In this document: positions 33,766-43,978 of the stretch, one piece after another | Position numbering within the stretch: position 1 is the first letter of the stretch | Layout: each line of letters starts with the position of its first letter | Origin: Manihot esculenta | Lineage: Eukaryota; Streptophyta; Magnoliopsida; Malpighiales; Euphorbiaceae | Length of the DNA stretch: 64,000 bases | NCBI RefSeq assembly: GCF_001659605.2 | Contig: NC_035168.2 | Span: 13,889,862 to 13,953,861 of the forward strand | Direction of reading: 5' to 3' | Made by a program: the position numbers and the translations under genes | The notes under the pieces: model-generated | Told to the model about the DNA's origin: nothing | What the model saw: the letters and a program-made list of their open reading frames with translations, nothing else | Databases searched by the model: none

Positions 33766-34036
33766 TGAACACTTATTATAAAACGGAACTATGTGATAAG
33801 AATTTAATAAACCTATACATGGTTTCACCCGTAAAAAAAAAATTCGGATGCTTTAAGTGGGCCTTAAGACAGATCGGTCTCAGGTTAGACAGACTTACCC
33901 TCTTAATTTCCACTCTATAAAAAAGTTATTGTTAACAGTTACAATCCAGCATATCCCATTTACATCCGTAATTATGAAAATTTCGACCAATTAACTGATG
34001 AAATCTTATCAACGAGTTGATCATGTCATCGTCGGA
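33766..34036 (+). repeat. LTR fragment cut by CACTA element
   Basis: Matches the first part of the LTR at 57813, beginning TGAACACTTATTATAAAACGG, and, more distantly, 63046. It is identical to the second copy up to about 33960, then differs by about one base in ten over the last 70 bases before the CACTA end. Confidence 0.8.
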
Positions 34037-34690
34037 CACTACAAAAAAACAGTGATTTAGCGACCAAAATTTGGTCGCTAAAAGGCAGAATTTGGTCGCT
34101 ATTATGAAATAGCGACCATTTAGCGACCAAAATGAAATGGTCGCTAAATAGCCAGTCGCTAAATTTTTGGCGACAATCTGGAAATTGGTCGCTAAAATAG
34201 CGACCAATCAGCGACCATTTTTTTGGTCGCTAATTTGGTGTCATGGTTGAAAATTAGTCATTAAAATTTGGTCGCTAAATGGTCGCTGATTTGGTCGCTA
34301 TAATTTGGTCGCTAAATGGTCGCTGATTTGGTCGCTATAATGTGGTCGCTAAATGGTCGCTGTTTCGGTCGCTAATTTGGTCGCTATTTTGTTGTTATTT
34401 GATCGCCTCAAGGAAGAGTATTTAGTCGCTGTGTGGAAGTAAATTGGTCGTTAATTTTTGGTCGCAAAAATGGTCGCTATTTTGGTCGCTAATTTGGACG
34501 CTATTTCATTGTTATTTAATCGCCTGAAGGAAGAATATTTAGTCGCTGTGTGGAAGTAAATTGGTCGTTAATTTTTGGTCGCGAAGTGGTCGCTATTTTG
34601 GTCGCTATTTCTTGAGAATTTAGTCACTGGGTCATTAATTTGTAGTCGCAAAATGGTCGCTGTTTTGGTCGCTATTTCATCGCAAATTAA
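34037..34690. repeat. CACTA left subterminal repeats (GGTCGCTA)
   Basis: Roughly thirty copies of ggtcgct or its complement agcgacc in 650 bp, in both orientations at first and then mainly one. Such arrays are the binding sites for the element's own DNA-binding protein in CACTA transposons. Confidence 0.88.
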
Positions 34691-35021
34691 TAGTAAAATT
34701 AAATATATATTTATTATTTAATTTGCTTTTGTGGGTAATTAATCACTAATAAATACTTTTAAATCTGATTCATATCATTTTTTCAATAAATTCATAAACC
34801 TGCTAAAATATCAATATGTACACACATTCCAATACATAAAACATCAAAGATACTATATAAACATCAACTTCATTTCATAATTGTGCAATCTAAAAATCCA
34901 AAACATTACTATAGTTCAAGACTATAAAACTTAAAATATCTCAAAATACATAATTAATCCAAATAGTATCAAATTCATATCATAAAATATATTATTAAAG
35001 TCAGTGAGAAATGATATCATG
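34691..35021. other. Non-coding CACTA interior
   Basis: A+T-rich sequence between the subterminal array and the transposase-type exon. On the minus strand it would be the 3' untranslated region of that gene. Confidence 0.5.
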
Positions 35022-35450
35022 CTAATCTATATGTGAATCACCAGGGGATCTTTGAGCTGGAGGCATATCAGATGTTGATGGCATCAATGAGGAAGACTGC
35101 TGTCCCATCCTCGTTGCCTGTAGTTCATCACGCATTCGAGCTATTATCTGATTTTGATCTTCTACAAGTTTCTGCAAACTATTATACTTCTCTTCAAACT
35201 TTGCTTCAATTTCCTTCTTCCATTCTGGTGATTGTGATGATGGAACATTTGTTGTTTTCTCCACAGTTCCTGTTTGAGAGAAGGCAGAAGATGCAGCACT
35301 ACCTAAACCATAAACTCGACTTCCTTGCCATCCTCCTGCTGCAGTAATGAACAACTGATCCTCATTAATAGTTCCTCCATCTCCTTCCACATGATCTGAT
35401 CCCACATTCTGGCTTGAATGTTGTTCTTTTAACTTCAAATAATTTCCTAG
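35022..35450 (-). pseudogene. CACTA-associated protein, C-terminal exon
   Basis: The minus strand encodes about 145 residues ending in a stop at 35022. An acceptor-like TTTTCTAG just upstream (about 35450) suggests that the exon starts at GNYLKLKEQHSS, although the frame stays open to 35570. It contains GGWQGSRVYGLGSAASS, typical of the plant Ptta/En/Spm transposase family (Transposase_24 type), followed by a coiled-coil-like segment (WKKEIEAKFEEKYNSLQKLV) and a Ser/Pro-rich tail. This family is the second protein of plant CACTA elements rather than the DDE enzyme. Upstream exons are not recognisable in 36300-38500, so the gene is probably broken. Confidence 0.7.
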
Positions 35451-35579
35451 AAAATCACAGAATAACAGTTCAATTTGAATACTAAAGTAAGAAATAATGG
35501 TAATACCTACAAGATATGACAATTGTAATACCTGCAAGATATCACATTTACAATACTTGCAAGATATCAAATAGAAAAA

Positions 35580-36310
35580 TCAATCACACAACTGAGAATC
35601 ATAAACAATTTCCTTGTGAGAATCACCTAGAATTCAGAATCATACTTGCAACTGAAAATCAATCAACAACTCAAAATCAATCACACAACTGAGAATCATA
35701 AACAATTTCCTTATGAGAATCACCTAGATATCATAATCATACTTGCAACCGAAATTCAATCACACAACTCAAAATCAATCAACAACTAAAAATCAATCAC
35801 ACAACTGAGAATCTTAAACAATTTCCTTGTGAGAATCACCTAGATATCAGAATCATACTTGCAACTGAAAATCAATCACACAACTCAAATCAAAAATCAA
35901 TCACACAACTGAGAATCTTAAACAATTTCCTTGTGAGAATCACCTAGATATCATAATCATACTTGCAACTGAAAATCAATCACACAACTCAAAATCAAAA
36001 ATCAATCACACAACTGAGAATCTTAAAACAATCCTTGTGAGAATCACCTAGATATCAATAATCATACTTGCAACTGAAAAATCAATTCACACAACTCAAA
36101 ATCAATCAACAACTCAAAATCAATCACAACAACTGAGAATCATAAACAATTTCTGCTTGTGAGAATCACCATAGATTATCATAATCATACTTGCAACATG
36201 AAAATCAATTACACAACTCAAATCAATCAATAACTCACAAATCAATCAACAACTCAAAATCAATCAACTCAAAATCAATCAACAACTCAAAATCAATAAC
36301 ACAACTAAAA
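35580..36310. repeat. About 110-bp tandem repeats, six copies
   Basis: Units containing cacacaactgagaatc, ttccttgtgagaatcacctag and catacttgcaactg recur at about 35624, 35721, 35837, 35941, 36046 and 36167, followed by short aactcaaaatcaatcaac repeats. Copies five and six carry extra single bases (accatagattatc, aacatgaaaatc) resembling sequencing-type indels. Confidence 0.85.
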
Positions 36311-36829
36311 GTCAATCACATTTGCATATAGGTGAATATTACAGTGAATTAATTTATTGTTGATTCTGCTAAATATATAATTAAATATAAAAATAATTAA
36401 TAAAAATATATATTAATTTATATTTTTTAATGAAGTTAATAGTTAAAAAAATATGTATTTTAATTTTATTAATTATATTTTATATTTTTTATTAATAAAA
36501 TTTAATATTAATTTCAATTATACAGTAATATTAATTATATAGTAATATTAATTATACATATTAATTAAAATATTATTTTTTAATATTATTTCAATTATAC
36601 AGTAATATTAATTATACCATTAAAAAATTAATAAAATTATCATGTTATTTTGTCAAACTCATTTGACATGAGCAAAATTTAAAATTAATTATAAAAGGCC
36701 TCTCTTGTCATACACTGGGTCTCCATGGTTTTGAAGCCCTGTGTCATGTTATTTGGATTCTTAAAAATGAGATATATAAGCACTCCTCTTGAAGTGGCGC
36801 CAGGCCTTCATTTTTTTTTTTAATTTTTT
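36311..36829. other. A+T-rich CACTA interior
   Basis: Repeated atatagtaatattaattat blocks (36520-36620) and no coding region. Confidence 0.5.
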
Positions 36830-36965
36830 AAATTATTAAAATATTATAATTATATTAATTAATTAATATATTAATTAATTAATATATTATAATTATATTA
36901 ATTAATTAATATATTATATTAATTAATTAATATATTATATTAATTAATTAATATATTAAGAATAA
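36830..36965. repeat. ATTAATTAATTAATAT self-complementary repeat
   Basis: About seven copies of a block of attaattaattaatat joined by atta/tata. Every unit is self-complementary, so the tract could form cruciforms. Likely a microsatellite. Confidence 0.8.
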
Positions 36966-38552
36966 TATTAATGGTCCTAATATTTTAGAGAGTTATGAAA
37001 TATAATAAATTTATTATAATAAATTTAAGCAGCTAATATGGCATTTTTAGATTTGTGGTGTATAAACACCTGGGTGTAGGCAAGTCTTTCTCCATGTTTA
37101 ATTGCTAATAGATTGGCTTTATGTTCAATTTATTGTTTTTCTTTTCCTTTGGCTTTATGTTCAATAATATTAATACCATTGTCACTGCTGTTATATCATG
37201 TAAGACAAACAAAAGCAAAGTCTTAATCTCCAGTGAAGTTGTCACCATGAAAAGTCTTCAATGGAAAATTATATGCTACTAAGCATTAAGCTAAAATAAA
37301 CAGCTAAGGATAATAAAGATATATGTAAATGTTGTCAGAGTTACAAATTCCTAAATTCCTTACCACAAAGTGGTGCATACATTAGAAATGTGTTATATTT
37401 TCTACAAAAACCACAAAAGAGAAGCTAAGTTTTGTGAGGGACGGGACAACCTAATAAGAACTCAACTACTGGTACACACCCTAACCCAGTTACCCAAATT
37501 GGGATCGAAGTTTGTTGAAGACATAAATCTGTTAGCTTAACCTTAAGAACCCTACAATGAATTAGTTAGAGGATTGATATAACATAATGAACAGTAGTGA
37601 AATAAACATTTTACAGAACAATATTCCATTTCATTACCATTATGCTGAAATACAGTATACCATACATGCTTTAGGTATTCATAAATTGCAAGTACAATTG
37701 GGCAGCAAATGGAGGGAGGATTTTAGTTATCTATTATTTTATACTTCTTATGGTTCAGGCAACATATTCAAAAACCTATTAGTTACTAATGGTATTGTGT
37801 ATACATGTTGCAAATCATTATTAGTGTATATTAAAGGTTATGGAATTTGCTGTTTTAACTGTGCAAAGATGGTTTTCCTGCAATTTTGCAAAAAAGAGTG
37901 TAAGAAATTTTGTTCAATAGCTTTATCACCATTCTAAAAGGAAATCTCATTTACAAAAGTCAATTACAGAAATTTACAGAATTTCCTTATTTCTCATCTA
38001 TGGGATATATCATCGTTCTGTTAGGTATGCAGAAGTAAGTTCTAAAATAAATGAGACTTCAAGTAGATGCACAATAAATCATACACTAAGTAGACATTAG
38101 AAGCCTCACACGTACTCTAGCACATTCATAACAGATTTGAAAACAAGGAAATGCGTACTTGGCCATAGTCATTATATAATTAATAAGCCCATACTTGCAA
38201 GCAACAGATTTAGTTAGCTTACGGACAGCTTTGGCAGCTCAAACAAAGTATACAGTACACACGAAATCATAATTGTCTAATTCTATAGCAAATCAAAATT
38301 CACAACACTAAATCATGTATGTGAAAAGTTTAACAACAGCAAAATCACTAAAGGTCTTCTAAAGATTCAACCTATAAAAAACAAAAAGTTTCATGCTGGT
38401 GGTTTATCACTGTGTATCCCATTCTGCATTATATCAAGTTTCTTTTCACAGTATTGGTGTGCGTATGCCAGTTGTTATTTATATCATTCCTAAAGGCTAT
38501 GATATTTAAAACGTAAAATTCAGCACCAGCAATATCTCTTCTTATAATTAAA
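36966..38552. other. CACTA interior, no recognisable gene
   Basis: Moderately complex sequence with a 116-codon open stretch at 37587-37937 (plus strand, Cys/Tyr/Phe-rich) that matches no family I know. It may be intron sequence of the minus-strand transposase-type gene. Confidence 0.45.
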
Positions 38553-39185
38553 ACAAAATATATGAATAAAAAAAGTAAAATTATATTAATTCAACAAATA
38601 TCAACAAACCCATTCACATAAATTATGTAAATTTCAACAAATTTCAAATAACGAACAAACTTCAGTAAACAAAATTCAACAAACTCATCAAATAACCTGT
38701 GGTGGAGCAATGGAAGAGCTACAGCGAGCAAACTGGAAACGGCTTGCCGAGGAGAAGCAAATTGGAAACGACCGATGAGGAGCTGCAGCGACTCTGGACT
38801 AAAGACGTGCCGAGGAGAGGCTGGACTCTGGAGAAATGGATGCGGCTACTCCCTACCTGCCGCCAGTTAAAATAATTAAAAACAAATATATGAATAAAAA
38901 AAAATTATATTATTCAACAAATATCAACAAACCCATTCACATAAATTATGTAAATTTCAACAAATTTCAAATAAAGAACAAAGTTCAATAAACAAAATTC
39001 AACAAACTCATCAAATAACCTGTGGTGGAGCAATGGAAGAGCTACAGCGAGCAAACTGGAAACGGCTTGACTTGCCGAGGAGAAGCAAACGACCGATGAG
39101 GAGCTGCAGCGACTCTGGACTAAAGACGTGCCAAGGAGAGGCTGGACTCTGGAGAAATGGATGCGGCTACTCCCTACCTGCTGCC
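38553..39185 (+). repeat. 315-bp tandem duplication inside CACTA
   Basis: The segment from aaaacaaaatatatgaat near 38555 through ctccctacctgccgccag near 38870 is repeated from about 38870 to 39185. The C+G-richer part of each unit (38696-38870, 39012-39185) contains gagctgcagcgactctgg. The two units differ by small indels. Confidence 0.85.
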
Positions 39186-39220
39186 AGCGTGCTGCTGGGT
39201 TTTCTTTTTTTCTTTGATTT

Positions 39221-39482
39221 GGGAAGGGAATCGGGGGAGAGAGGCGTGGATGGAGAGAGGGAAGGGAATCGGGAGAGAGAGGCGTGGATGGAGAGAGGGA
39301 AGGGAATCGGGGGAGAGAGGCGCGGATGGAGAGAGGGAAGGGAATCGGGGAGAGAGGCGTGGATGGAGAGAGGGAAGGAATCGGGGAGAGAGGCGTGGAT
39401 GGAGAGGAGGGGAAGGGGGAGAGAGGCGCGGATGGAGAGAGGGAAGGGAATCGGGGGAGAGAGGCGCGGATGGAGAGAGGGA
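39221..39482 (+). repeat. Purine-rich minisatellite, about 39-bp unit
   Basis: About seven units of gagagaggcgtggatggaga plus gagggaagggaatcggg, with unit lengths of 35-39 bp. It has no T-initiated stop codons, so all three plus-strand frames are open across it. I regard these frames as a consequence of composition. Read on the minus strand it is a CT-rich tract that could be the 5' leader of the transposase-type gene. Confidence 0.88.
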
Positions 39483-39529
39483 TGTTTGACTCAGAGCAAA
39501 ATGGGAAAATAGAAGAGGGATTAGGGTTA

Positions 39530-39792
39530 GTTTTGTTAGTATAGCTAATTAGTGATTAGGCATTAGTTTTCTTAGGGATTAGGGATTAAGATTAGAAATT
39601 AGGGATTAGGAATTAGAATTAGGGATTAGAGTTAGGGATTAAGAATTAAGGATTAGGATTATGGATTAGAGATTAGGGTTAATTTTGTTAGGAATTAGGG
39701 ATTAATTAGGAATTAGGTTAGAGATTACAGATTAGTTATTAGGAATTAGGATTAATTTTATTAGGGATTAGGGATTAATTAGGTATTAGATA
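39530..39792 (+). repeat. Degenerate GGGATTA (telomere-like) repeat
   Basis: About 260 bp of irregular ggattaggg, gaattaggg and gggttag units. The period is about seven bases and resembles, but is not, the plant telomere repeat TTTAGGG. It lies inside the CACTA element next to a fold-back element. Confidence 0.75.
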
Positions 39793-39794
39793 TT

Positions 39795-40215
39795 AGGGGT
39801 GAGCAGAATTCGGTTCAAATCGAAAAAATCGATCGAACCGAATCGATTTGAAAATTTAGTTCGTTTTTTTATACATTTTGATTCGGTTCAGTTTTTAATT
39901 TTAAAAAATTTTAATTATTTCGGTTCGGTTTGATTTTGATAAAAAAAAATAAAAAACCGAACCGAACTGATTAATGATAATATATGTTTTTTCAATAATA
40001 TAGAGAAATTAAATCATATGAAGATTAAAATATTTTAATTAAATTTTAAAATACTAAAAATAAAGTGTAAAAATAAAAAATTATTAAAAATCAAAAACCG
40101 ATCAAACCGAACTGAATCAGACCGGTTCGGTTCGATTTGGTTTTTAATCAAAATCGGTTCGGTTCGATTTTTATAAACACTAAAATAAAATAAATTGTCA
40201 AAACGACGTCGTTTT
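39795..40215. mobile_element. Nested fold-back element with GGTTCGGTT arms
   Basis: The left end ggggtgagcagaattcggtt and following gaaccgaatcg motifs are mirrored by accggttcggttcgatttgg and atcggttcggttcg near 40120-40165. It is of the same terminal type as 6345-7350. The right side ends beside the 16-base perfect palindrome aaaacgacgtcgtttt at 40200-40215. Confidence 0.6.
40200..40215. other. 16-base perfect palindrome
   Basis: aaaacgacgtcgtttt is a perfect inverted repeat without spacer. Similar ACGACGTCGT palindromes are seen in plant repeats. Function unknown. Confidence 0.8.
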
Positions 40216-40289
40216 GAAATCACTTAATTTAAAATTTAAAATAAAATAAAATTTAATTAAAAATTAAATTAAAATTTTAAAAAAATAAA

Positions 40290-40570
40290 ATGGCTGATTA
40301 GTCGCTGATTGGTCGCTATTTAGCGACTAATTATTTTAGTCGCTAAATTTGGTCGCAAATAACTCGCGCCATTAATTCCCGCTAAATTTAGCGACCATTT
40401 ATATTTGGTCGCTAAATAGCGACCAATTAACGACCAAAAATTGGTCGCTAAGCTTTTTATTAAATAAATATATTATTTCATTCATTTAGTCGCAGAATGG
40501 TCGCTGATTGGTAGCTATATAGCGACCAAAAAATATGGTCGCTAATTTTGGTCGCAATTTCACAGTTTTT
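40290..40570. repeat. CACTA right subterminal repeats
   Basis: About a dozen ggtcgct/agcgacc motifs, mirroring the left side. The last bases are tcgcaatttcacagtttttt. The terminal GTAGTG is missing and sequence of gypsy pol follows. Confidence 0.85.
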
Positions 40571-43500
40571 TCGACTACAGGCAGTGAACAAGTCACTACC
40601 AAAAAATCGGTACCCTCTGCCAAGGATCGATGATCTATTAGACCAGCTAGAAGGAGCGGGTTGTTTCTCCAAAATAGATCTAAGATCGGGGGTACCATCA
40701 GTAAGAATAAGGGATGAAGATGTGCCCAAGACAGCTTCAGGACCAAATATGGGCATTTTTGAGTTCCTTGTGATGCCGTTCGGGTTTAACTAATGCCCCT
40801 GAAGCATTATGGCCCATGAACAGAGGGTTTAGGTAGTACCGGGATCACATTTGTTATTGTCCTTTCATAGATGATATCTGGGATTCCAGGAATGCATAGG
40901 GAGCATGGCCCCATCATTACAGTTGGTTCTGCAGACTTTGAGGGAACATGCTTGTATGCAAGTTCTCTAGTGTGGTTCTGGTAAGGAGCATTTCGTTCTT
41001 GGGGCATGTGGCTGTACGGAAAAGAAAATGGTATAGAGGTAGACCCCAAGAAGAACGAAACTGTGCTAAACTGGCTAGACCCACTTCAGTGACAGAGATT
41101 AGAAGTTTCTTGGGTTGGCAGTTACTACAGGAGGGTCGTTCGGACTTTCCAAAGATTGCAGCTCACTATGACCAGACTAACCAGGAAGAATTCAGACGTT
41201 TGTGTGAGACCGACCAGTAGACGAAGAGAAGTTTTGAAGAGCTTTAAGAAGAGTTGACTCCAACACCAGTTTAGCTTGCCCATCTAGTGATGAGGGACTT
41301 AAAGTCTTTTGTGATGCATCCCGTGTGGGACTGGGTTGTTGTGTACTAATGCGATGACGAGGGTGATCGCTTATGCTTATAGGCAACTTGAAGAAGCATG
41401 AGTTGAATTTACCCCACACATGACCTGGAGATGAGATGCAGCCAGTAATCTTTGCACTCAAGGATGTGGACGGCACTACCTCTATGGGGTTAAATGGAGA
41501 TCTCTACAGATCATAAGAGCCACAGTACATCCTGAGTCAAAGAGATTTGAACTTGGACAGAGAAGGTGGGTGGAGCTGTGAGGACTATGATTGTTTTACA
41601 AGATTCAGTACCATTCGGGTAAGGCGAAACGTTGGGGAGAAGCCTTAAGACGAAATCACTTGACAGTTTATCCCAATCTCGGCAGAGAGGAGGCCAGTGG
41701 TGAAGGAAGTTTACAAGCTAGCTCATTGAGGGAAGGTCTACGAGGAGTTGTTGGTACAGGTGCATTGGTGCCCAGATGAGAGTGGGCACCCGTGTTTTGG
41801 AGCAGGTGGCTCAGAAACAGCATGAGGACCCGGAAGTAGTTAGTAAAGATTGCCAGGACTATTCAGTCAGGCAATATAGTGAGTTCAGATTCGACACAAG
41901 GGGAGGATCCTCCGCTATGGGAAGCAGAACATGTTGTACCAGATGACATAGGGCTAAAAGGAGACATTATGGAGAGCGGTCATAATGCAGATACAACATT
42001 CACCCCGGGGCCACCAAGATGTATCAAGACCAAAGGAAGGTGTATTGGTGGCCGGCTATGAAGAAAGAAGTTGGCACAGTTTGTCGTCAGCCTGTGAAGT
42101 GTGTCAGAGGGTGAAGCGAGCATATCAAGAAGCCGGTTGGAATGCTTAACCCGCACTACCTATTCCAGAATGGAGGATAATGGGAAAATTATAGCTATGG
42201 ACTTGTAGGGGGGTTACCGGCGGGCGTCCACAGAATGATTGGACTCCATATGGTGATTGGGAAGACTCACTAAATTGCTCCTTCTCCCTGTCAGGAGTGA
42301 GTGGCTATTATGTGGACAAGTTGGCGAAGGTGTATGTGAGCTTATGGGTTTTTAGTATTTTGACAATGTGGCTTGCAAATGTATGTTGATGTGTTTTAGA
42401 TTGGGCCGGTTGGTTTTAGGTAGTTGATGCCCCTAAGGACTTGATGTAGCTGGTGTATGAGTGTGTAGAATAGGTTTTGTGCATGTATGGATGAAGTGGA
42501 GGCATAAATGCAAAGGGGGCTGAGTTTCTGCCATTGATTGGCGAAACCAGGTTCGGCGACGAAAGGAACTTTCGGCCGACGAACGTGCTTGTGGAGGCAG
42601 CCTTAGGCTGCGAAGCTTGCCCCCGAAAGGAGCACTTTCGTCTCTGTATGGGAGTTTCGGCCGCCGAAGGTGCAGACGGAACATGCTATGAGTTCGCCTC
42701 TGTCTGGGAAGTTTCGGCCGTCGAAGGTGCCGCCGAACTGCCTGACTTTGACTTAAGGGACTTTTTTTTCCGGCCCGCCGAAACTACCGCCGAAAGTGCC
42801 CTGTCCGCCCTTTCTTGCATGTTTTTCTATGATTATTCCATTGATGTTTTTAGGGGGTTTTTGGGGAATAGTTTAGGTTATGTTCATGTATGTTTGGTCT
42901 CTCATTGGAGTCCACCGGGTAGGTTAGACACGAGGAACCGAGGACCCCAGCAATGAGGTCGTTGCCCCAGTGTCTGGTGGTCAGAGCTATCCAGAGGTGA
43001 GTGGAATAACCCTTATGTTTTTAAGGGCAAATCAATTGCAAGGATTGAGCATGTCAGGCATCTGATGCCATGTGATGAATTTAGGTGCTTGCATTAGAAT
43101 TAACGATATGTTTCATGGCATTAATTTTAAATGTGATGTGGATGAATTTGGATGATCCATTAGCCTCGATCTATGATATTACGAGTTTGGATAGTACGGT
43201 ACGGAATGTAAGACAGTGGGACCCATTCTACGTGAGCTTGGCACTATGTAAGGAAAGACCAGGACCATTCTACATTCTGGCCACAGTGGACACTATTATG
43301 TTATGATAGGAACGGGAAAGACCAGGACCATTCTACGTTCTGGCACAGTTGGACCATGTAGAGGGCTATTGGTGACAGGTTCATACTTTGATGTGCTTAT
43401 CTGTGATGTGATGCATTCCATGTGATCTATATTGTTAAATGTTTTATTATTCTGCTCATGGGCCTCTAGTAGCTCACCCATACCCAAATTTCCCCAGGAC

Positions 43501-43978
43501 TTGCAGGTACAGGGTAGACCAGGAGGTTTACAAGAGTAAGGAAGTCTATGGTATATATAATAGATAGTGTGGACATGATAAATGTATTAATGTTATGTCA
43601 AAGTACAGTTTTCAGTCATGTAATGATTTGGAGGATTAGAGATTGGTTGACTTTATGTATGAGGTATCCCTTTTTAATTTACAAGGATGCAAAGTGTTTA
43701 TAATGTTCATGTAAGCCAACTCATCTTATGATGTATCGCCCATTGGGGCATTGATGGGATCCCACAGAGGGTCATGATATGTTATGGCTCTATTACAGTG
43801 CATGCTCAGGTTGAGTTGGGTGTATGAAAGAAAAGTTTTAAATTTTATGTATGTTGTGTTGATCAGTATGGGATTTAAATAGGTTCTCAGGATGTATGTC
43901 AGGCTTATACGGGTCTTGGCGGCCTTAAGCCGACCCGGATCCTAGCGCCGGTTAGCGGTTCGCTTTTCGGTCGTTACA
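40571..43978 (+). pseudogene. Gypsy pol and LTR, indel-rich second copy
   Basis: Follows 16544-19915 base by base: RT core, RNase H, integrase, then the same integrase-to-LTR deletion junction at 42332 and the LTR end GTTACA at 43978. Frames change every few dozen bases because of small insertions and deletions. Reading frames found here (for example 40548-40793 or 40948-41220) are short pieces of RT text such as [22 protein letters not shown]. The density of indels is far higher than in the copy at 16544, although both descend from the same insertion. Confidence 0.88.

Larger units (their letters stand above)
16544..34036 (+). repeat. 17.5-kb direct duplication, copy 1
   Basis: Everything from the gypsy RT core to the LTR fragment at 34036 recurs in the same order and orientation at 40571-58122. 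The coordinate offset stays between 24043 and 24047 from 20972 to 33165, so only a few indels separate the copies there. It includes the nested gypsy/copia insertion with its internal deletion, so the duplication post-dates both events. Copy 1 has the cleaner sequence. Confidence 0.95.
34037..40570. mobile_element. CACTA (En/Spm) transposon, right end clipped
   Basis: The left end is CACTACAAAAAAACAGTG, a typical plant CACTA terminus, followed by about 650 bp of subterminal GGTCGCTA repeats. The right side (40290-40570) has the same repeats in inverse arrangement and ends cacagtttttt, where the mirror of the left end would continue for about seven more bases to GTAGTG; these are absent. Inside are a transposase-type exon, several tandem repeats and a nested fold-back element. 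A complete DDE transposase is not visible, so the element is probably defective. The base triplet before the left end is gga. Confidence 0.88.

Noticed and set aside
37587..37937. 116-codon Cys/Tyr-rich protein inside the CACTA element
   Set aside because: No recognisable family, on the strand opposite the transposase-type exon, and composition is typical of A+T-rich intron sequence.
39033..39544. Three overlapping Arg/Glu/Gly-rich proteins
   Set aside because: They are produced by the purine-rich minisatellite, which is open in all frames, with no start context or known domain.
39530..39792. Telomere or interstitial telomere repeat
   Set aside because: Units are mostly GGGATTA/GAATTAGGG and irregular. 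The plant telomere repeat TTTAGGG is not present in tandem, and the tract lies inside a CACTA element.
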